64,000 nucleotides of DNA, taken from positions 2,161,001-2,225,000 of the forward strand of contig OY282353.1 in the NCBI GenBank assembly GCA_958295465.1. Direction: 5' to 3'. The notes under the pieces were generated by a model. That model made no database searches. It had not been told where the DNA came from and saw nothing but the letters and a program-made list of their open reading frames with translations. Numbering within the stretch: position 1 is the stretch's first letter; each line of letters opens with the position of its first letter. Both the position numbers and the translations under genes were made by a program. This DNA comes from an uncultured Gammaproteobacteria bacterium. GTDB lineage: Bacteria > Pseudomonadota > Gammaproteobacteria > HK1. Below are positions 25,501 to 34,200 of the stretch, one piece after another.

Positions 25501-27777
25501 ACTGTCTCCGAAGCGCTCGACTACCTCGTCGTAGACCGCGATCTCCGCTTCGGCGTCCCCAAGTTGCCCCCGCATCACACCCTTGTTGATCAGTGCTGTG
25601 GCCACCTGCTCCTGAAGCTCCGGGGTGTCACTGTCTCCGAAGCGCTCGACTACCTCGTCGTAGACCGCAATCGCTGCATCGGCCTCCCCGAGTTGTCCCC
25701 GCGTCAAGCCCTTGATGACCAGTGCTGTGGCCACCCGCTCCTGAAGCTCCGGCGCGTCACTGTCTCCGAAGCGCTCGACTACCTCGTCGTAGACCGCAAT
25801 CGCTGCATCGGCCTCCCCAAGTTTCCCCCGCGTCAAGCCCTTGTTGACCAGTGCTTTGGCCACCTGCTCCTGAAGCTCCGGCGCGTCACTGTCTCCGAAG
25901 CGCTCGACTACCTCGTCGTAGACCGCAATCGCTGCATCGATCTCCCCGAGTTTCCCCCGCGTCACACCCTTGTTGAACAGTGCTTTGGCCACCTGTTCCT
26001 GAAGCTCCGGCGCGTCACTGTCTCCGAAGCGCTCGACTACCTCGTCGTAGACCGCAATCGCTGCATCGGCCTCCCCAAGTTGTTCCCGCGTCAAGCCCTT
26101 GATGACCAGTGCTGTGGCCACCTGCTCCTGAAGCTCCGGCGCGTCACTGTCTCCGAAGCGCTCGACTACCTCGTCGTAGACCGCGATCTCCGCTTCGGCG
26201 TCCCCAAGTTGCCCCCGCATCACACCCTTGTTGATCAGTGCTGTGGCCACCTGCTCCTGAAGCTCCGGGGTGTCACTGTTTCCGAAACGCTCGATTACCT
26301 CGTCGAAGAGCACAATCGCGGCATCGGCCTCACCAAGCCGTCCTTTCGTGATCAGTTCTATTGCCAACTTCTCCCGAAGCTCCGGGGCGTCACTGTCTCC
26401 GAAACGCTTGGCTACCTCGTCGTGGATCGTGGTCTGCTTGGATCTCCCTGGATATGGCTGCACCATATTGGGGAAGAATTTGCCGATTTTTGGGATTTCG
26501 GTGACTGCTCGCTCGATTCCTTCGCGAATAGTTGATAATTGCATCGCTTCCGAATTCAGATTGACGAACATTTCTGTCATTTCATCATCGGTATAGAATA
26601 CGACCAGGAACAAGATCAGATTCCGCACGACAGCCGCTTCGTCACGTTCCCGCCGCAGTTTGTAGTAGATGCTGTAGAGGCGTTCCGCGGCAGCATACAG
26701 CCGCTTCTTGCCCCTTCCTTCCACGATGACCGCACCTCGATTGACCAACCTCCCGAGCAGGGTCGATACGGATCGGACGTCCATGCGAGCACGGGCCGCG
26801 ATCTCGCCGGTGCTCGACGGTTGCCAGAGGTCGATCACCGAGAGATAGACGCGGCGTTCAGTCTTTGCGAAGCCTGCCAGGTGCGAACGAAAATACTCGG
26901 TATGATCGTCGATCAGACTGACCAGATTTTCCATTAGCTGGCGCAGGGATCGGTGCTGTGCGAATCCTGCGACGATGACCAGGAGACGGGGGTTGCCGCC
27001 GGTCAGAATCTCCAACGGCCTGATCTCCCGTTCGCTTACGGTGTCGCCACTGGCCATCTGCCACAGACGTCGGCACCCTTCGGTATTCAGCGGCTCCAGG
27101 CGGACGATTCGGAACAGCTCGAAGAAAGGCTCTTTCGCGTCATCCAGTCCCTTGAAACGACTGGTGGCGGTAGCGAGCAGGATGATCCGGGGTTCCGACT
27201 GCAATGTCTTGCGGAGCTTCCATCCGAAATCGGCGTCCACGTCTCCGCACAGCGTTTGCAGGTTTTCGATCATCAGGACGATTTGCTTTCCCGTCCGATC
27301 GGTCGCTTCCAGGGCGGCAGCACGAGCGTGCCCCTCCAGTTCCTTCCCGCGCCACCGGGCCGCCAGATCGGCGTGTGTATCCCTGAGCTCTTGCGCACTT
27401 TCGGGATCGCTCTTGCCAATCTCCCTTGCGAGGTGGAACAGCGTTTCGAGCCAGAAATCGCCCATATTGAAGATTTCCTGGCTTTCTTCCATGAACCGGA
27501 CCGGCAGCAACCGTTCAGAGAACTCCCGGTTGGTGCGCAACTCCGCGGCAACGCGCGCCAGCAGCATGGTTTTTCCCCGCCCGCGAGGGGCCACGAGCAG
27601 GACGTGTTGGCACGACGGCGCACCGACGTTTCCGTGGAGCACTTCGAGCACGATGCCCAGTTCGCGCTCCCTGACCACGAATTGCCTGCTCAACTCTTCG
27701 TCGGATTGAAACGTCCCCGGATTGAACTTGCGGATTTGTCTCCGTGGCCCAAGCAATTCGTTCATTGGAAGCTCCAT
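22540..27777 (-). CDS. cassette 2 protein B: AAA ATPase with about 27 TPR-like repeats
   Basis: A 1745-residue protein. Walker A APRGRGKT is at 63-70, the Walker B position reads MIENLQ (E-N again), and GGNPRL is the sensor-2-like turn. A winged helix with LVNRGAVIV follows. Residues from about 460 to 1600 are 26 full plus one degenerate 43-residue unit of the type VERFGDSDAPELQE then ALVNKGVTRGQLGEAD then IAVYDEV. A non-repeated C-terminal helical tail closes it. The gene begins 6 bases after the ATPase A stop. The long open frame on the opposite strand is a by-product of repeat periodicity. Function unknown; the repeats suggest a ligand- or partner-binding scaffold controlled by the ATPase. 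Confidence 0.85.
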   Translation of the reverse strand: MELPMNELLGPRRQIRKFNPGTFQSDEELSRQFVVRERELGIVLEVLHGNVGAPSCQHVLLVAPRGRGKTMLLARVAAELRTNREFSERLLPVRFMEESQEIFNMGDFWLETLFHLAREIGKSDPESAQELRDTHADLAARWRGKELEGHARAAALEATDRTGKQIVLMIENLQTLCGDVDADFGWKLRKTLQSEPRIILLATATSRFKGLDDAKEPFFELFRIVRLEPLNTEGCRRLWQMASGDTVSEREIRPLEILTGGNPRLLVIVAGFAQHRSLRQLMENLVSLIDDHTEYFRSHLAGFAKTERRVYLSVIDLWQPSSTGEIAARARMDVRSVSTLLGRLVNRGAVIVEGRGKKRLYAAAERLYSIYYKLRRERDEAAVVRNLILFLVVFYTDDEMTEMFVNLNSEAMQLSTIREGIERAVTEIPKIGKFFPNMVQPYPGRSKQTTIHDEVAKRFGDSDAPELREKLAIELITKGRLGEADAAIVLFDEVIERFGNSDTPELQEQVATALINKGVMRGQLGDAEAEIAVYDEVVERFGDSDAPELQEQVATALVIKGLTREQLGEADAAIAVYDEVVERFGDSDAPELQEQVAKALFNKGVTRGKLGEIDAAIAVYDEVVERFGDSDAPELQEQVAKALVNKGLTRGKLGEADAAIAVYDEVVERFGDSDAPELQERVATALVIKGLTRGQLGEADAAIAVYDEVVERFGDSDTPELQEQVATALINKGVMRGQLGDAEAEIAVYDEVVERFGDSDVPELQERVAKALFNKGVTWGQLGEAEAEIAVYDEVVERFGDSDVPELQERVAMALVNKGVMRGQLGETEAEIAVYDEVVERFGDSDAPELQERVAIALVNKGVTRGQLGEAEAEIALYDEVVERFGDSDAPELQEQVAKALVNKGVTRGKLGEIDAAIALYDEVVERFGDSDAPELQERVAKALVNKGLTRGKLGEADAAIAVYDEVVERFGDSDALELQEQVAKALFNKGVTRGQLGEAEAEIAVYDEVVERFGDSDAPELQERVAMALVNKGVMRGQLGETEAEIAVYDEVVERFGDSDAPELQERVAKALFNKGVMRGQLGETEAEIAVYDEVVERFGDSDVPELQEQVATALFNKGVTRGQLGEAEAEIAVYDEVVERFGDSDVPELQEQVAIALVNKGVTRGQLGEAEAEIAVYDEVVERFGDSDAPELQEQVAKALVNKGLTRGQLGEADAAIAVYDEVVERFGDSDAPELQEQVAKALVNKGLTRGQLGEADAAIAVYDEVVERFGDSDAPELQERVATALVIKGLTREQLGEADAAIAVYDEVVERFGDSDAPELQEQVAKALVNKGVTRGQLGEAEAEIAVYDEVVERFGDSDVPELQERVAMALVNKGVTRGKLGEADAAIAVYDEVVERFGDSDAPELQERVATALVNKGVTRGQLGEADAAIVLFDEVIERFGNSDTPELQEQVATALFNKGVTRGKLGEADAAIAVYDEVVERFGDSDAPELQEQVATALFNKGVTRGQLGEADAAIAVYDEVVERFGDSDAPELQEWVAKALVIKGVTRGQLGEADAAIAVYDEVVERFGDSDAPELQEWVAKALTNKGKVQVDLHYMEEALNTSEVLERKYSALTDDNAITFEWRAKWIKMKVFLAQGKHSDSRETFRSIYAAFVPGNKAMVRQMLGLTAVGALERDLIDILSSDRKKSNALEPLIVALRQRIGETVRAPIEVLEIAQDIRQRIEEVERSRGTTTTGRTK
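23010..26420 (-). repeat. 129-bp tandem repeat array, about 26 units
   Basis: In-frame 129-base units that are nearly identical at the nucleotide level, differing at a few positions that recur in several units: ADAAIAVYDEV versus AEAEIAVYDEV, KALVNKG versus TALVIKG, and GDSDAP versus GDSDVP or GDSDTP. The mosaic sharing of variants between distant units indicates recombination or conversion among repeats. Confidence 0.92.
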
Positions 27778-27783
27778 CGGCCT

Positions 27784-29040
27784 TCAGTTTTCATCCGGAA
27801 GGTGACTATCAAGGGGGGTGTGGTGATCGCGGAAGCGTGCAGACCACCAGTCCTTCAACAACCGCGACGGAAAACGATGACCATCACGTCCGGCTTCGAG
27901 ATAGCCATCATGCACCAGGACGTCGAGGGCCTCCGTGATGCGGCGGGAAGAATCGTCGATCACGACGGTATACAGTCCTTCGAGGCAGCGGCGGGCGTTG
28001 GCCGTGAATACCCCTTGGGTAGCCGCCTCAGCCAGGATCTTCATGGCGATCGAGTAGCTTGTCTCATCGTCAAGCCCCTCCTCGAGACGTGTCGCGTAGT
28101 GCACCAAGTCGTTCTGCCCCGAGGGTCCCAGAAGTTCGGTGCGGTAGACTTCGGCGACATCGTCCATCGTCACGCGGTCGCGCTTCTTCATCATGGCGGA
28201 CTCCCGAAGACGTGCGAAGAAGGACTGTACGTGGTGAGGAATCCCGATACCGAGTGCTTCGTATACGGCGTTTGCCACGCCGTCGTCTATCGGTATTCCG
28301 TGACTCTCGGCGAGACGTTCGAAGCACTCGACGCTGGTTTCAAGGCTCCAGGGTCTCAGCGTGAAGGGATCGAGATGGTTGATGCGATCGGGTATGCCGA
28401 GCCGGTGCACCAGAGGGGTGAGCCCGATGCTGCCGGATACGATGAGCACCGGGGAGCCGCCTTCGAGCCTCTGGAACGTACCGCGGAGCCAGCTCAGGAA
28501 CTCTTCGACCCGCCGTTCGCCGCCGTCCTCGCGGAGCATTCGCTTGAGGAATATGGGCAGTTCGTCGATGACGAGGAGGACCGGCTTGTCGTGCGCGGAG
28601 CATTCGTGGATGAGTCGTTCACCGTGACGCCGCCAAGTTCCGGCGTTCAGCCCGGCGCGGATCTTCACGCGAAATTCCTGTGCGCTGATCCCCGCCCCGA
28701 CCTCCTCGACGTTCTCCTTGATCCAGCGCCCCATCGTGGTGACGAAGCGCGACGAGATCGAGCGAATCGGGTGTGCGGCCTCTGCGATGTCGGCGATCAC
28801 GTCCTCCGGGCAGGTCGCTCCCTCGACATCGGTGAAGAGGAAATCCCATCCCTGGTCTTCGAGCCGCCGGCCAAGCTCCCGGAGGACGCTGGTCTTGCCC
28901 ATGCGTCGCTGTCCGCTCAGTAGTACGTGGTTACCATCGCAGACTCGTGACTCCAGCACCTGTAACTCCGGCTCGCGATCGAAGAAGTCGTCGCCGCTCA
29001 CCCAGCGTCCGGTGGACGATTTCATGGTTGGCGCCTCCAT
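27784..29040 (-). CDS. cassette 2 protein A: archaeal-type AAA ATPase
   Basis: A 418-residue paralogue of the ATPase at 17997-19334. Shared marks are FFDR-x-x-EL at 19-25, GQRRMGKTS (lysine 49), LLVIDELPIFLKRML, an SGSIGL sensor strand, GIPHHVQSFF, and LLKDWWSARF at the C-terminus. The start at 29040 is chosen over a longer frame because it gives exactly the same spacing to the P-loop as the paralogue, and because operator repeats end 3 bases before it. It is followed closely by the repeat-bearing ATPase gene, as in cassette 1. Confidence 0.82.
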   Translation of the reverse strand: MEAPTMKSSTGRWVSGDDFFDREPELQVLESRVCDGNHVLLSGQRRMGKTSVLRELGRRLEDQGWDFLFTDVEGATCPEDVIADIAEAAHPIRSISSRFVTTMGRWIKENVEEVGAGISAQEFRVKIRAGLNAGTWRRHGERLIHECSAHDKPVLLVIDELPIFLKRMLREDGGERRVEEFLSWLRGTFQRLEGGSPVLIVSGSIGLTPLVHRLGIPDRINHLDPFTLRPWSLETSVECFERLAESHGIPIDDGVANAVYEALGIGIPHHVQSFFARLRESAMMKKRDRVTMDDVAEVYRTELLGPSGQNDLVHYATRLEEGLDDETSYSIAMKILAEAATQGVFTANARRCLEGLYTVVIDDSSRRITEALDVLVHDGYLEAGRDGHRFPSRLLKDWWSARFRDHHTPLDSHLPDEN

Positions 29041-29043
29041 GTT

Positions 29044-29114
29044 CAACAAATTCGTTGAACACAATAACGTCAACAAATCGGTTGTCAACCGTTTTGTTGA
29101 CAACGATTTCGTTG
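29044..29114 (-). promoter_or_regulatory. four CAAC-N6-GTTG repeats before cassette 2
   Basis: Copies at 29044-29057, 29071-29084, 29086-29099 and 29101-29114 share the form CAAC-6 bases-GTTG. The last three repeat every 15 bases. The copy nearest the gene has 7-base arms (GTTCAAC/GTTGAAC) and ends 3 bases from the ATG. The same element precedes cassette 1. A DNA-binding repressor or a recombination function are the two plausible uses. Confidence 0.65.
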
Positions 29115-29124
29115 AACAGATGCA

Positions 29125-29213
29125 CGGACTCCCAGGTCCGCCCGGCTCGGACGGCGACATCTTCGGCGGCTGGCTGCTCGCGCAGCGGACTCCCAGGTCC
29201 GCCCGGCTCGGAC
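29125..29213. repeat. 28-bp exact direct repeat
   Basis: The 28 bases at 29125-29152, beginning CGGACTCCCAGGTCCGC, recur exactly at 29186-29213. They contain GGACTCCCAGGTCC, itself nearly palindromic. They separate the operator array of cassette 2 from the res relic. The rest of 29115-29341 holds no gene. Confidence 0.8.
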
Positions 29214-29341
29214 CCTGGCGGCACGCGCACCGTCCGCGGGACAGGCATTGGCCGCTGGCGGAGTTGCCCCGATTCAGTGGACAGTGAAGGGCTTGGGTTT
29301 CATGCAGCTTCCTGGTAGTTCCTCTCGAAGGCCATCGGGAG

Positions 29342-29540
29342 AGGTTCGAGGAGGAGTATCGGCGCCTCGCCCGCCATCCGGACTACCGGACCCACTTTGA
29401 AGGTGCGGACCTCGACGAGTCCATCGAGGCCGTCCATGACGACTACTTCTCCATCGAAACGAAGGACAGCCTGTTTGCCGACGATCTTCGCGACACCGAA
29501 GGCGCCAGGATCAGGTACGGGAAGGTGCATTTCAGGGATG
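29342..29540 (+). pseudogene. internally deleted relic of a type III res gene
   Basis: Bases 29342-29456 match the intact res at about 15085-15206 (FEEEYRRLARHPDY, then VHDDYFSI), and 29457-29535 match 16605-16680 (ETKDSLFADDLRDTEGAR, KVHF). About 1.4 kb between them is missing. The join falls at a shared TCGA-A/ACGAA stretch. No start codon or complete domain remains. Confidence 0.82.
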
Positions 29541-29550
29541 GATCCCCGGA

Positions 29551-30714
29551 TCAAGGCAACCGCTCGATGTATTCCATCAGCCCGCCGAGGTCGCAGACGA
29601 CCTGCGGCCCGGACTCGATACGGTCGCTACGCTGGCAGATCAGGAAGCGGCGGTCGGCGCCGACCAGATCGGCGTTCGCGTTCAGCCGGGCGAGGTCGCC
29701 CCGGCGGGGTTGCGTGGTGAGCTGGATTTCGAGCGCCCATAGCTCCGTATCCACCTCCAGCAACAGGTCGATCTCGCGCTGGTCGGCGGCCCGCAGGTGC
29801 CAGGCGCGCCAACGGCGATCGGCGTGTTGCAGTGCGGTCAGGGTCTGATCGATGACGAAGCCCTCCCAGCTCGCACCGACCCAGGGCTGTTGCAACAGGG
29901 TGTTCTCGTCACCGGCGTTCAACAGTGCGTGCAACAGCCCGCTGTCGCGCCAGTAGACCTTCGGGCGCTTCACCAGACGCTTGCGGACGTTGGCGTGGTA
30001 GGCGTCCAGGCGGCGCACGAGGAAGGCGCCTTCCAGATAGTCCAGGTAGCCGTTCACGGTGTGGTAGGAGAGCGCAAGGCTCTTGCCGATCTGCGTGGCG
30101 TTCCACTCCTGGCCGTGGACGGCGGCGAGCATGTGCAGCAGGCGTTCGGTGGTGCGGTGCGGGGCCGGCAGCCCCCAGCTCGGCAGATCGCGTTGGGCCA
30201 GGAGGGTCAGGTAGTCGATTTGCCAGACGGGGAACCCACGCCCCCGGAGGACGCCGCCGTCCGGGTAGCCGCCGTGCAACCAGCGCCGCCGCCGCTGTGC
30301 ATCGGTGACGAGCTCCGAGACCGCCAGGGGCGTCAGCTCGATCAAGGACAGCCGCCCCGCCAGTGACTCGAACACCTGCCGCATCAGCGACGGAGACACC
30401 GAGCCCAGGAGCAGGAATCTGCCGTTGCGGGAGCGGTCCGTGTCCACGGCGCCGCGCAACCGGGGAAAGACCTCCGGCCAGGCCTGAGCTTCGTCGAGAA
30501 CGACCAGCTCCCCGCTCCGAACCACCGAATCCCATTCGAGGTCGAGGCGGAGCCGATCAGGCTCCTGCTCCAGATCGTAGTACCGCCCACCCAGCGAACG
30601 CGCCAGTGTGGTCTTGCCGCACTGGCGGGGGCCGATCAGGGCGATGGCCGGGTACTCGCCGAGTCGGCGGTGCAGGACCGGCGTGATGTTTCGTGGCAGC
30701 ACCCTGGAATCCAT
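29551..30714 (-). CDS. AAA_14/DUF4143 family ATPase
   Basis: A 387-residue P-loop protein with Walker A GPRQCGKTTLAR, Walker B LVVLDEAQAWPEVF, a LLGSVSPSLMR sensor, then a winged helix and the DUF4143 C-terminal nuclease-like domain (DQREIDLLLEV and LWALEIQLT). The family is common and scattered in bacterial accessory regions; its biochemical role is not settled, although links to toxin-antitoxin-like and defence functions have been proposed. A 36-base palindrome overlaps the start codon. Confidence 0.88.
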   Translation of the reverse strand: MDSRVLPRNITPVLHRRLGEYPAIALIGPRQCGKTTLARSLGGRYYDLEQEPDRLRLDLEWDSVVRSGELVVLDEAQAWPEVFPRLRGAVDTDRSRNGRFLLLGSVSPSLMRQVFESLAGRLSLIELTPLAVSELVTDAQRRRRWLHGGYPDGGVLRGRGFPVWQIDYLTLLAQRDLPSWGLPAPHRTTERLLHMLAAVHGQEWNATQIGKSLALSYHTVNGYLDYLEGAFLVRRLDAYHANVRKRLVKRPKVYWRDSGLLHALLNAGDENTLLQQPWVGASWEGFVIDQTLTALQHADRRWRAWHLRAADQREIDLLLEVDTELWALEIQLTTQPRRGDLARLNANADLVGADRRFLICQRSDRIESGPQVVCDLGGLMEYIERLP

Positions 30715-30746
30715 GCAAAACAGAAATCAATTTCTATTTTGCATGG
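30711..30746. promoter_or_regulatory. 36-bp near-perfect palindrome at the DUF4143 ATPase start
   Basis: Arms CCATGCAAAACAGAAAT and ATTTCTATTTTGCATGG pair with one mismatch around two bases. The left arm contains the start codon (complement) of the ATPase gene. A degenerate copy (GCGAAACAGAAACCGATTTC) appears at about 30917-30940, followed in both places by similar sequence. Likely an operator or an RNA hairpin controlling translation. Confidence 0.55.
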
Positions 30747-31256
30747 ATTGTTCAGCAGGAATCAATCGCTCCACGGTCACTCCGTCGCCGGGCACCGTCG
30801 ACGGGATCGGCGCCCGGGCCGGAACACCGCCGCCGCGCGCGCAAGAACTCCAGCAGCGGCGAGTGGCTCTTTCAGCACCTGCCCAGGCAACCGCCCCCTG
30901 GTACGCCGGTCCGTGCGAAACAGAAACCGATTTCCATTTCGTCAAAATCTCTCGGCGGGAATTCATTGCTCCACGGTCGCCACGTAGCCAGACGCCGGCG
31001 GCGGGATCGGTGCCCGCCCCTCTGCGCCGATCTCGAAGCCGTCGCGGACGAGGACGGCGCCTGCCGGCATCCCGCCCTCTCGGAACCCGGCAGTTCCCGC
31101 TAACGTCCCGATATGCGATGTCCCGATGCGACATCGAGCGATTTCCGATGACCGGAGTGCCTGATCATGACGGATCTTCGGACATTCTCGCGCTTGGCGG
31201 GAATTGCCGCTCGGACCCATCGGCGCCGGATTCGCCGCGCGGAGTCGTCACAGCAT
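30747..31256. pseudogene. relic region with a TraB/ChaN-like fragment
   Basis: Bases 30855-30910, plus strand, read GEWLFQHLPRQPPPGTP. This matches GGWLFQRLRRQPPPGAP of the gene at 2755-3786. Around it, two degenerate copies of a roughly 100-base segment (30714-30820 and 30917-31020) each include the palindrome and a minus-strand RAPIP...TVE(R/Q) stretch. No intact frame of interest exists. I read the region as decayed copies of neighbouring accessory genes. Confidence 0.5.
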
Positions 31257-34200
31257 TCACCGTCCGGCCACCCGCGCGAGCCCGATCGTCCACCGTTCGG
31301 CGCCGAGGGTGTGCTCGACCGAGTACCCGGGCGCCCAGTCCGCCCCGCCCCAGCCGGTGGCCAGCGTCTCCTCCATTATGTAGTCGCGATGCGCGTCGAG
31401 TGCCGCCGCGACCTCCGCCGACCCGTCGATGCGCAGCGTGATGCGGTCCGAGACCTCCAGCCCCGCCTGCTTGCGCGCCTCCTGCACGGTGCGCACCAGC
31501 TCCCGGGCCAGACCCTCGCGTTCGAGCGCTTCGGTCAGCGCCGTGTCCAGGCCCACGAGCCAGCCGCCCTCCTCCGCGCACGCATAGCCCTCGGCCGAAG
31601 TCGTCTCCACGAGCACGTCCTCCGGCTCGAAGGTGAGGGCCTCGCTGCCGGCGACTCCGGCGGACGATGATCCCGCGCCGGAGACGGCCTCGCTACCGGC
31701 GGCTTCGTCGGACGACTCCCCGCCGGAGACGGCCTCGCTACCGGCGGCTTCGTCGGACGACTCCCCGCCGGAGACGACCTCGCTTCCGGCGGCATCCCCG
31801 GACGGCCTTCCACCTCGGAAGATTTCCCCGCCGGCGGCCTCGGTGGACGATCCCGTACCGGAGACGACCTCGCCGGCGCCGCCGGACCGTCCCCCGCCGG
31901 GAAGCGCGACGTCGACCGTGAACGTCCGCCCGGCCGCCACCGCCGCCGCCACCGCGCCGGCATCCGCATTCGCGAGGGCGGCACGGATCGCGGGAATCCG
32001 CTTGCCGTAGCGCTTGCCGAGGCGGGGCAGGTTCGGCTTGATCCGGTAGCCCACCAGCTCGGCGTCGGGCGCGAGCATCTCCAGCGCCTTCACGTTCAGC
32101 TCTTCGAGGATCTGCGCATCAAAGCGCGCGAGCGCGGCGACCTCACCCTCGCCGGGCGTCCGCACCAGCAGGCGGGACAGCGGCTGGCGCACCCGCACCC
32201 CGCTCCGGTTGCGCGCCGCCCGGCCGAGCCCCACCACCCGCTGCACCGCGTCGATCTCGGCGAGCAGGGCGTCGTCGCGCGCCTCCGGGTCCGGCACCGG
32301 CCAGTCGCTCATGTGCACGCTCAGGCAGGCCGTCGCGTCCACCCCCCGCACGAGGTTCTGGTGCACCGCCTCGCTGATGAACGGCATGATCGGCGCCATC
32401 AGCCGGTTCGCGGTATGCAGGCATTCGTAGAGGGTGAGGTAGGCGGCCTGCTTGTCCCGCCCGGCCGCCGCCTTCCAGAACCGCCGGCGGTTGCGCCGCA
32501 CGTACCAGTTGCTGAGCTGGTCGACGAAGGATTCGATCGCCTTCCCCGCCGCGAGCACGTCGTACCCCTCCAGCGCCTCCGTCACTTCCACCACCGTGCG
32601 GTGCAGCAGGGCCAGCGCCCAGCGGTCGATCTCGGGGCGCTCGGCGAGGGGGACGTCGCGGCCGGGATCGACCGCGTCGTGATTCGCGCCCAACTCCCGT
32701 CTCAGGCGCTCCCGCGCGCGGCCGGGGCTGGCGGCGCGGATGGCGAGGCCGAGGTTGACCTTGTCGAGCTTCGCGTACATGACGAAGAAGGCGTAGGTGT
32801 TCCACCAGGTGTTGATGAACCCCGAGGCGACCTCGCGCACGAAATCGACGGAGATGCGCTTCTGCACCTCCGGCGCGATCCGGCACGCCAGGTACCAGCG
32901 CAGGGGGTCCGCGCCCACATGGTCGAAGACGTCGTAGGGGTCGACGATGTTGCCCTGCGACTTCGACATCTTCCGCCCGTCCTTGTCCACGATGTGGGCG
33001 AGGCAGACGCAGTTCCGGTACGCCGCGCTGTCCGACACCAGGGCGGCGATCGCGTGCAGCGAGTAGAACCAGCCGCGGGTCTGGTCGATGGCCTCGCAGA
33101 TGTAGTCGGCGGGGAACCGGCTCTCGAACCGCTCCCGGTTCTCGAAGGGGTAGTGGAACTGCGCGTAGGACATCGCCCCGGAGTCGAACCAGCAGTCGAT
33201 GACCTCCGGCACGCGCCGCCAGGTGCGCCCGGTGTCCGGATGGATGAAGGTGATCTCGTCCACGGCGGGACGGTGGAGATCGACGTCGCGCAGGCTCCGC
33301 CCGCACAGCGATTCGAGCTCCGCCACCGATCCGATGCACCTGAAGCCGCCCTCGCCGTCGGTCCATACCGGCAGCGGCGTGCCCCAGAAACGCTCCCGCG
33401 AGAGCGCCCAATCGACGTTGTTCGCGAGCCAGTTCCCGAAGCGCCCGTCCCGGATCGTCTCCGGCACCCAGTTGATGGTGCGGTTCAGCGCCACCATGCG
33501 GTCGCGGAACCGGCTCGTCTCGATGTACCAGGCATGTTTCGCGTAGTAGATGAGGGGGTCGCCGGTGCGCCATCCGTGCGGATAGTTGTGCCGGTAGCGC
33601 TCGGAGCGGTACATGAGCTCGCGCTCTTCGAGCAGGGCGATCAGGATGGGGTCCGCGTCCTTGAAGAACTTCCCCGCCACCGGCTCGACCTCGGGCACGA
33701 AGCAGCCGTCCAGTCCCACCCCATGCACCACCGGCAGGCCCTTCGCCCGGCAGAGCCGGATGTCGTCCTCGCCGTAGGCCGGCGCGCAGTGCACGATGCC
33801 GGTGCCGTCCTCCACGGTCACGAAGTCGGCCGCCCATACCCGGCAGATCGGCCCCTCGGCCGGAAGGTGGTCGAACAGGCGGACGTAGCGCATCCCCTCC
33901 AGGTCGGCGCCCTTCACCCGCTTCTCGACGGTGTATCCGTCTTCGCGCAGCGCGGAGCCGGCCAGGGCCTCGGCGAGGATCAGGGTCTCGCCCTCCTCTC
34001 CGTCACCCTTCACGCGCGCGTAGACGTAGTCGACCTCCGGATGCACCGCGAGTGCAAGGTTCGACGGCAGGGTCCACGGCGTGGTGGTCCACACCAGGAA
34101 CGACGTGCGCTCTTCGCCCTCGACCGGGAAGCGCACGTGGATCGACGGGTCCTCGACCTCCTTGTAGCCGAGCGCGACCTCGTGCGAGGAGAGCGTCGCG

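Noticed and set aside
23010-26420. CRISPR-like array
   Set aside because: Units are 129 bases, contiguous and coding in frame on the minus strand, with no spacers.
22843-26535. Long plus-strand frame of 1230 codons across the TPR repeats
   Set aside because: It is antisense to the repeat-coding gene. The 129-base period has no stop in that frame, so it stays open without coding pressure; it has no domain of its own.
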